DNA of 64,000 nt from Streptomyces sp. NBC_01478 (GTDB lineage Bacteria; Actinomycetota; Actinomycetes; Streptomycetales; Streptomycetaceae). The stretch spans positions 62,001 through 126,000 of the forward strand of contig NZ_CP109444.1 in the NCBI RefSeq assembly GCF_036227225.1, in the 5' to 3' direction. The notes beneath the pieces were generated by a model. That model searched no databases. It saw only the letters and a program-made list of their open reading frames with translations, and had not been told where the DNA came from. Position 1 is the stretch's first letter. The number at the start of each line of letters is the position of its first letter. The position numbers and the translations under genes were made by a program. This document shows positions 59,593 through 64,000 of the stretch, piece by piece.

Positions 59593-60402
59593 CTATCGCT
59601 TCTTTACGACACCCCACGATGCGAGCTTCGTCGGTCGTGTGGCTTCCGTGCAAAGTGGGTGGCTTCGATCGCCGAAGTAGGCGACGCCAGAGACGATCGC
59701 TGCGAGGTCGTACTCAACGGGGCACTCCGTGTTCGACTGAACGAGCGCGCCGCAACCATCTTTGCTGAGGTCCACGGAGACGCCCGGCGCCCAGTGATAT
59801 TGCGGGCACGCCTTTTGCAGCGCGCCCAGCCCGGCCGTGGTAGGCGTGGCCGCGCGGCTCTTGAACGTGAAGAGGACGTTCGAGGCCCCCGCGACCGTAG
59901 TCGAAGGACCGACGAATGCTGCGATCCCATGGGTCGTGATCGTGAAGAGCTTTGCGTTCTCGTCGCAGCCGGCACCACCGTAGAGATCGTAGGTGATGGC
60001 GGCGACGTCATGCCTGCCGAACACGTAGGTGCGCCGCCGCGTCAGGTCTTGACTCGCGGTTTCGCAGTCCTTGCTCCGCCAGGTGCCGATAATCGCATGC
60101 GCGATGTCTTTGCAGTTGGGGTTGTCGACGGTCTTCTCACCTCCGGCGCCGACCGGCTTCTGCGGAACCGGCTTCACCTCAACCGGATTGAACGGCTTAA
60201 CCGTGATCGTGCCCGGAGCGCAACCGACCTCGCCGAGAGTGACGCCCCCGCCGGTGGCGCGGGCCGCCTGCTGGGGTGCCGGAGCAGACGCGGCGTTCGC
60301 CGCGGCCGCGCCGCCGAAGATCGTCAGGCTGACCACGGCGGCACCGAGCCCGAGCGAGACCTTCCCCTTACGGCTCGCTGGGAGGGTGGCGAGTCTGTTC
60401 AT
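59593..60402 (-). CDS. Secreted hypothetical protein
   Basis: 269 residues from ATG 60402 behind AAAAGGGTCACACC. The signal peptide (VSLGLGAAVVSLTIFGGAAA, cleavage near AANAAS) leads to a Pro/Val linker (KPFNPVEVKPVPQKPVGAGG) and a Cys-containing domain (NCKDIAHAIIGTWRSKDC, GAGCDENA, KACPQYHW, GCGALVQSNTECPV, PLCTEA). Eight Cys suggest disulfides outside the cell. Family not recognised. Confidence 0.7.
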   Translation of the reverse strand: MNRLATLPASRKGKVSLGLGAAVVSLTIFGGAAAANAASAPAPQQAARATGGGVTLGEVGCAPGTITVKPFNPVEVKPVPQKPVGAGGEKTVDNPNCKDIAHAIIGTWRSKDCETASQDLTRRRTYVFGRHDVAAITYDLYGGAGCDENAKLFTITTHGIAAFVGPSTTVAGASNVLFTFKSRAATPTTAGLGALQKACPQYHWAPGVSVDLSKDGCGALVQSNTECPVEYDLAAIVSGVAYFGDRSHPLCTEATRPTKLASWGVVKKR

Positions 60403-60592
60403 GGTGTGACCCTTTTCGACTAGAAGTCGTCGTCCCCGGAACGCCGCCAACGGCGCGCGTCTGCGCATGAGAGGTCCTCCCCCAGCAGAGACGGGGACGG
60501 CCGTGTCCAGGAGAGGGCATCACGGCGTGCGCGGCCCGCACCACCACATGAACAGGTGACCTTCCGGACGGTCCCTCAAGGAGAAACGCACC

Positions 60593-60618
60593 CGTCTGCC
60601 CGGCACAGCGGGCAGACG
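60593..60618. other. Perfect 9-bp stem-loop at the insertion site of the element
   Basis: CGTCTGCCC (60593) and GGGCAGACG (60610) with 8 nt between. The last eight bases GGCAGACG are the left target duplication of the mobile element that follows, so the element inserted at the foot of a hairpin. Confidence 0.6.
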
Positions 60619-60700
60619 TGGCTGTGACGTTGTTCAACGGCCCCGGGATGTTGGTGGCCTTCAGCGGCCCCAGTTGGTGGATTGACTTGCGCTGGGACCA

Positions 60701-61396
60701 TCAGCCGCGCCGTCGGTTCCGGATCCGGTGTTTCACCGCCCACACGGCGAGGCTGACGAGGGCGAGGAGCAGCCAGGTGACGAGGAATCCGAGCGGGTCG
60801 CTCTCGTGTTCGCCGGAAGTGACGATGCCGGAGACGACGGTGACCGCGCAGGCTCCGACGATCATCTTGCCGGTGAGCGGGAGCCCGTCTGCGGCGCGGC
60901 GCCGGGCCGGCTCACGCGTCCCACGGCGCAGCCAGACGGCGGTGTACAGCGCCAGCGCCCCGCCGGCCAGCATGCTCAGGCCGGCGCCCAGGTAGAGACC
61001 CGGATTCGTCGTCGGCGCCTCGACTGTCTGCTGAACGCGTCCGTCGAAGGTGATGTCGGTGCGGCGGCCGTGCCAGACGACTACCCCGATGCGGTCGCCC
61101 TTCCGCAGCCTCGACAGCACGGGGCCGGAGTCGTCGAGGCGGATCCTGCCGGACACCGATGGGGGACCAGCTACCTCCAACCAGTAGACGCCACCATGAC
61201 CGTTGGAGTGGTCCTCCAGGTTCTTGACCACGGCAGGGATGCCCCGGGTTTTTGATGCGGCCTCGTAAGCCCGCACGGTGGAAAGGCTGTGGCGATAGGG
61301 CACGGCGAGCACGGCAGCTCCGCCGAGGACGAGGAGCAGCGCCAAGGCCGCCAGCCCCCACGCCCGTCGCCCAGCTTCCCAAGTCCTGCCCACCAT
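60701..61396 (-). CDS. Membrane protein carried by the element
   Basis: 231 residues from ATG 61396 behind CCCAGGGAGGCGCG. Four hydrophobic segments: LAALALLLVLGGAAVLAV (~12-30), YLGAGLSMLAGGALALYTAVW (~140), MIVGACAVTVVSGIVTSG (~175) and GFLVTWLLLALVSLAVWAV (~205). A soluble loop (~35-130) contains RIRLDDSGPVLSRLRKGDRI and VVWHGRRTDITFDGRV, an SH3/beta-barrel-like stretch. Function unknown. Confidence 0.72.
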   Translation of the reverse strand: MVGRTWEAGRRAWGLAALALLLVLGGAAVLAVPYRHSLSTVRAYEAASKTRGIPAVVKNLEDHSNGHGGVYWLEVAGPPSVSGRIRLDDSGPVLSRLRKGDRIGVVVWHGRRTDITFDGRVQQTVEAPTTNPGLYLGAGLSMLAGGALALYTAVWLRRGTREPARRRAADGLPLTGKMIVGACAVTVVSGIVTSGEHESDPLGFLVTWLLLALVSLAVWAVKHRIRNRRRG

Positions 61397-61469
61397 CGCG
61401 CCTCCCTGGGAGGTTCGACTCGGAACAGCCAAGGAGGGTTGCGCCCACTCACCGCCGTGGCACGGGTAA

Positions 61470-61493
61470 GGCCCCGCCCATCAGGGCGGGGCC
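61470..61493. terminator. Stem-loop inside the element
   Basis: GGCCCCGCCC-ATCA-GGGCGGGGCC, a perfect 10-bp stem between the 61-residue ORF and the membrane-protein gene. Confidence 0.65.
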
Positions 61494-61513
61494 TCGGAGC
61501 TCAGCAGATCTCC

Positions 61514-61699
61514 TCAGATGCCGTCGAGGTTGTCGAGGTGCTTGTTGACGTTGCTGATGAGGACGATTTCTTCAGCTGTCTCGCCGCTCCTCCGTGCCTT
61601 GGTGCGAGCCAAACGGAATGACTCGGAGCCGATCTCGACAGCACCGCCCCTACCGGACAGCCCGAGAACCGCCTCACTGAAAGAGTTGAACAACGTCAC
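61514..61699 (-). CDS. 61-residue ORF starting in the right terminal repeat
   Basis: GTG 61699 lies inside the terminal repeat. The protein (LFNSFSEAVLGLSGRGGAVE, TAEEIVLISNVNKHLDNLDG) is short and amphipathic with reasonable codon use. No family recognised; it may be the element's own small protein. Confidence 0.45.
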   Translation of the reverse strand: MTLFNSFSEAVLGLSGRGGAVEIGSESFRLARTKARRSGETAEEIVLISNVNKHLDNLDGI

Positions 61700-61769
61700 A
61701 GCCAGGCAGACGACCCGCGCCGAACACAACCGGCCCCGGCGCAAGTCCACCCACGCCATCCCGGGGTAC

Positions 61770-62088
61770 TGGTGGCGCGGCAGGCGCCGCGCCGGGGATC
61801 GGCAGCGAGTCCGTCCCGGCCGCCGACGGGCGCGCCTTCGACGTCTCAGATCCCGGCTCCAACACGCCCTACGCACAAGCCGATCACTCCACCGGCGGCC
61901 AGGACCACGAGACGTACCGCTGGAACGTCCGCGACGACCGCCGCCGCGACTTCTGGGGCACCGCCGTCATAGCGTCCTGGTACAAGGAGGCCACTGCGAT
62001 CCTCGCCCCCGACAGCCGGCCGCAGCCCGTCTCCGACGCCCTTCTCCACGAGGCTGCGCAACGTGTCGGGGCCGACGGACTGGGGTGA
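61770..62088 (+). pseudogene. Unrecognised gene end
   Basis: The plus frame reads GIGSESVPAADGRAFDVSDP, GSNTPYAQADHSTGGQDHET, YRWNVRDDRRRDFWGTAVIA and DALLHEAAQRVGADGLG before a stop. It has coding character but no good start. It is probably the 3' part of a gene broken upstream, perhaps where the element inserted. Confidence 0.35.
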
Positions 62089-62179
62089 CGGAAGCGGTGG
62101 GTGCCTCCCAGGGCGGAGTTGTCCCGGCTCGGCGCCGCGGTCGCCTGCGGACTGACAGCGCGGCACCGCCGCGGCGGCG

Positions 62180-62710
62180 TCATCGTGCGGCCGGTGCCTG
62201 CTCTCCCGGACCGTCGAGCCGGAAGCGGCGTCGGACGGCCGGACGGCTGAGCAGTTTGGGCGGATAGCCGGGGCCGGGCTGGGGCGTGACGTCTTCCCAG
62301 GCGAGCGGCTCCTTGCAGCGCGCGCACACCACTTCCGCGTGGGTGTCGTGCCCGCAGGTGTCGTGGTGGGTGGTGACGGGCACGCCCGCGTCGTCGGCGA
62401 GCCATTTGTCCCCCCAGGCCGTCATCGCCAGGATCACGCCGTAGAAGTCGCGGCCGGCCTCGGTGAGCAGGTATTCGTGCCTGACCGGCTGGGTCTCGTA
62501 GACCTGCTTCTCCAGCAGGCCTGCGTCCACCAGTCTGCGCAGGCGCTCGGCGAGGGTGGTGCGGGCGATGCCGAGCTCCTGCTGGAAGTCGTCGAAGCGG
62601 CGGATCCCGTAGAACGCGTCCCGGAGCACCAGGGGGGTCCACCAGTCACCGAGCAGATCCACCGTCCTGGCAACCGAGCACGGCCAGTTCGCGAATGACG
62701 TACGCCTCAT
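62180..62710 (-). CDS. HxlR-family winged-helix regulator
   Basis: 176 residues. The MarR/HxlR wing is in CSVARTVDLLGDWWTPLVLR, GIRRFDDFQQELGIARTTLA, ERLRRLVDAGLLEKQVYETQ and EYLLTEAGRDFYGVI. The C-terminus adds CGHDTHAEVVCARCKEPL, a possible Cys/His metal site or redox switch that is not in the core family. It is divergent from the SRPBCC/LLM operon at 62827, its likely target. Confidence 0.9.
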   Translation of the reverse strand: MRRTSFANWPCSVARTVDLLGDWWTPLVLRDAFYGIRRFDDFQQELGIARTTLAERLRRLVDAGLLEKQVYETQPVRHEYLLTEAGRDFYGVILAMTAWGDKWLADDAGVPVTTHHDTCGHDTHAEVVCARCKEPLAWEDVTPQPGPGYPPKLLSRPAVRRRFRLDGPGEQAPAAR

Positions 62711-62826
62711 CCAACCGATGATACGAGTCCCGCAAGAAGACTTAGCAGGCAGCGGCCTGCAATCAGCCTTGCGCGAGTGAGTCCATCTACGAAACTATGC
62801 ACTTCAGCGAGGAAGGAGTGGGGTCG

Positions 62827-63339
62827 ATGAAGTGGACAGGGCAGGTGTATGCGGACTCCCCCACGGTGGCCGCGGACACCTACATCGGCGCTCCGCGCGA
62901 GGTGGTCTGGGCGTACGTCAGCGACATCCGCCTCATGCCGCGCCTGAGCGCCGAAGTGCAGCAGGTCGAGTGGCTCGACGGCGCCGACGGCACGCGTCCG
63001 GGGCAGCGCTTCGTCGGGCGCAGCGCGCATCCCGCGCTGGGGAATTGGGAGACCGTCAGCACTCTCGTCGAGTACGAGGCTCCGGAGCGCTTCGCCTGGG
63101 CGGTGGGCGACCCGGAGTACCCGAGCAGCGTGTGGCGGTTCACCCTGCTCCCCCAGGGCGATGGCACCGTGCTGGAGCAGTCGGCGCAGATGGGTCCGGG
63201 GCGCTCGGGGCTGTGCTTCGCCATCGACGCCATGCCCGACAAGGAGCAGAAGATCGTCTTCGTCCGGCTGCGCGAGTTCGAGACCGGTATCAAGGCCAAT
63301 CTCGCCGCCATCAAGGGGCTCGCCGAAGGGCAGCTGTGA
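62827..63339 (+). CDS. SRPBCC/START-like protein
   Basis: 170 residues from ATG 62827 behind GGAAGGAGTGGGGTCG; an upstream ATG at 62797 lacks such a site. Polyketide_cyc2-like beta-grasp: YIGAPREVVWAYVSDIRLMP, NWETVSTLVEYEAPERFAWA, SVWRFTLLPQGDGTVLEQSA and a C-terminal helix. The fold holds hydrophobic ligands. Its stop overlaps the next start (TGATG). Confidence 0.85.
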   Translation: MKWTGQVYADSPTVAADTYIGAPREVVWAYVSDIRLMPRLSAEVQQVEWLDGADGTRPGQRFVGRSAHPALGNWETVSTLVEYEAPERFAWAVGDPEYPSSVWRFTLLPQGDGTVLEQSAQMGPGRSGLCFAIDAMPDKEQKIVFVRLREFETGIKANLAAIKGLAEGQL

Positions 63340-64000
63340 TGCGCACCGCCACCACCATCGAGGCGTCGGGGGGCGACTGGCGGGAGACCGTCGACTTCGT
63401 CCTGGAGGCGGAGAAGCTGGGTCTGGACATCTGCTGGGTGGCCGAGGCGTGGGGCAGTGACGCGCCCTCACCGCTCGGCTTCCTGGCCGCCCGTACCGAG
63501 CGGATGCTGCTGGGCTCCGGTGTGATCCAACTCGGCACCCGCTCGCCCGTCACCCTCGCGCAGACTGCGATGACCCTCGCCCACCTCTCCGATGGGCGCT
63601 TTCTCCTGGGCCTCGGGGCGTCCGGTCCCCAGGTCGTCGAGGGCCTGCACGGGATCCCCTTCGCGCGCCCGCTGGCCCGGATGCGGGAGACCGTCGAGAT
63701 CATCCGCAGCTCCTTCACCGGCGAGAAGATCTCCTATCAAGGACGGCAGTTCACTATCCCCCTCCCCAGCGGGGAAGGACGGCCCATGCGGCTGAGCCTG
63801 GACGCCGTCCCGGTACCGATCTATCTCGCGGCCCTCTCGCCGAAGATGCTGGAACTGACCGGGGAGATCGCCGACGGATGGCTCGGCACCAGCTTCGTCC
63901 CGGAGGGCGCCGACGCCTACTTCACGCATCTGGACGCCGGGCTTGCCCGCGCCGGCCGCACCCGGGCCGGACTCGACGTCTGCCAGGGAGCCGAGATCAA
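63339..64000 (+). CDS. LLM-class flavin-dependent oxidoreductase (runs off window)
   Basis: About 220 residues before the window ends: WRETVDFVLEAEKLGLDICW, LGFLAARTERMLLGSGVIQL, TLAHLSDGRFLLGLGASGPQ, RMRETVEIIRSSFTGEKISY and PVPIYLAALSPKMLELTGEI, the order of F420 or FMN luciferase-like monooxygenases. The ATG overlaps the SRPBCC stop, so the genes are coupled. It and its partner are probably repressed by HxlR at 62180. Confidence 0.88.
   Translation, partial: MRTATTIEASGGDWRETVDFVLEAEKLGLDICWVAEAWGSDAPSPLGFLAARTERMLLGSGVIQLGTRSPVTLAQTAMTLAHLSDGRFLLGLGASGPQVVEGLHGIPFARPLARMRETVEIIRSSFTGEKISYQGRQFTIPLPSGEGRPMRLSLDAVPVPIYLAALSPKMLELTGEIADGWLGTSFVPEGADAYFTHLDAGLARAGRTRAGLDVCQGAEI

Larger units (their letters stand above)
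60619..61704. mobile_element. 1,086-bp transposon-like element with cargo genes
   Basis: The 20-bp terminal inverted repeats TGGCTGTGACGTTGTTCAAC (60619-60638) and its exact complement (61685-61704) are flanked by an 8-bp duplication GGCAGACG (60611-60618 and 61705-61712). Inside are a membrane-protein gene, a 61-residue ORF and a terminator; no transposase motif was found. It resembles a non-autonomous element mobilised in trans, with 8-bp duplications. Confidence 0.8.

Overview
This is high-GC actinobacterial DNA, almost certainly from a Streptomyces or close relative. The evidence is the GC-saturated third codon positions, GTG/TTG starts, LAL-type LuxR regulators, a DUF2690-type membrane protein, a Tat-exported GH105-like hydrolase, and many GlxA/AraC/IclR/TetR/HxlR regulators. 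Many decayed transposons and broken gene copies suggest an accessory chromosome-arm or genomic-island region. I saw no rRNA, convincing tRNA or CRISPR array.

Layout. 0-9 kb: a truncated LAL-type regulator, a decayed alpha/beta hydrolase, an NTF2-like protein, an intact hydrolase, AraC and GlxA regulators, then a hydrolase and an HD-NTF2 fusion, followed by an SDR/flavin-monooxygenase pair under a divergent TetR with a clear palindromic operator. 10-13 kb: small regulatory, membrane and envelope proteins. 13-15 kb: a scar of integrase, nitrilase and GlxA fragments around an HD gene. 15.5-18.5 kb: a very large secreted beta-helix protein. 18.8-20.2 kb: an IS110 element. 20.6-23.2 kb: a divergent HD/GlxA pair plus a hydrolase, with transposase remnants at both ends. 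23.4-25.7 kb: IclR and a two-subunit 3-oxoacid CoA-transferase. 26-33 kb: a nitrile-type cluster (nitrilase, AraC, MetX-like hydrolase, amidase) with an intact 897-bp IS inserted between araC and the nitrilase, followed by half of a second nitrilase. 33.6-40 kb: peroxiredoxin, IclR, aromatic-type flavin hydroxylase, OsmC, SDR, TetR. 40-43 kb: alginate-lyase-like and GH105 exported enzymes beside a fragment of the beta-helix gene. 44-52 kb: ankyrin protein, second peroxiredoxin, an MBL/enolase-superfamily/hydrolase operon, and a divergent ring-cleavage dioxygenase/thioredoxin-reductase-like pair. 52-56 kb: a fourth HD protein, tautomerase, SDR, enoyl-CoA hydratase, NAD-binding protein. 56.5-59.3 kb: a complete LAL-type LuxR regulator. 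59.6-64 kb: secreted and membrane proteins (one inside a transposon-like element), HxlR, SRPBCC and a partial LLM flavin oxidoreductase.

How it fits together. Two catabolic themes dominate. One is aromatic or acyl-CoA breakdown: hydroxylase, homogentisate-dioxygenase-like cupin, muconate-cycloisomerase-like enzyme, tautomerase, CoA-transferase and enoyl-CoA hydratase. Part of it may share a palindromic operator of the form CCGAYTATCGG found upstream of three separated transcription units. The other is carbon-nitrogen chemistry: nitrilase, amidase and four HD proteins resembling cyanamide hydratases. The HD genes recur beside GlxA-type DJ-1/AraC regulators and alpha/beta hydrolases, twice intact and once broken. 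That repeated module, its leaderless-type promoters, and a 1,086-bp mobile element that carries a membrane-protein gene instead of a recognisable transposase are the most novel features here.
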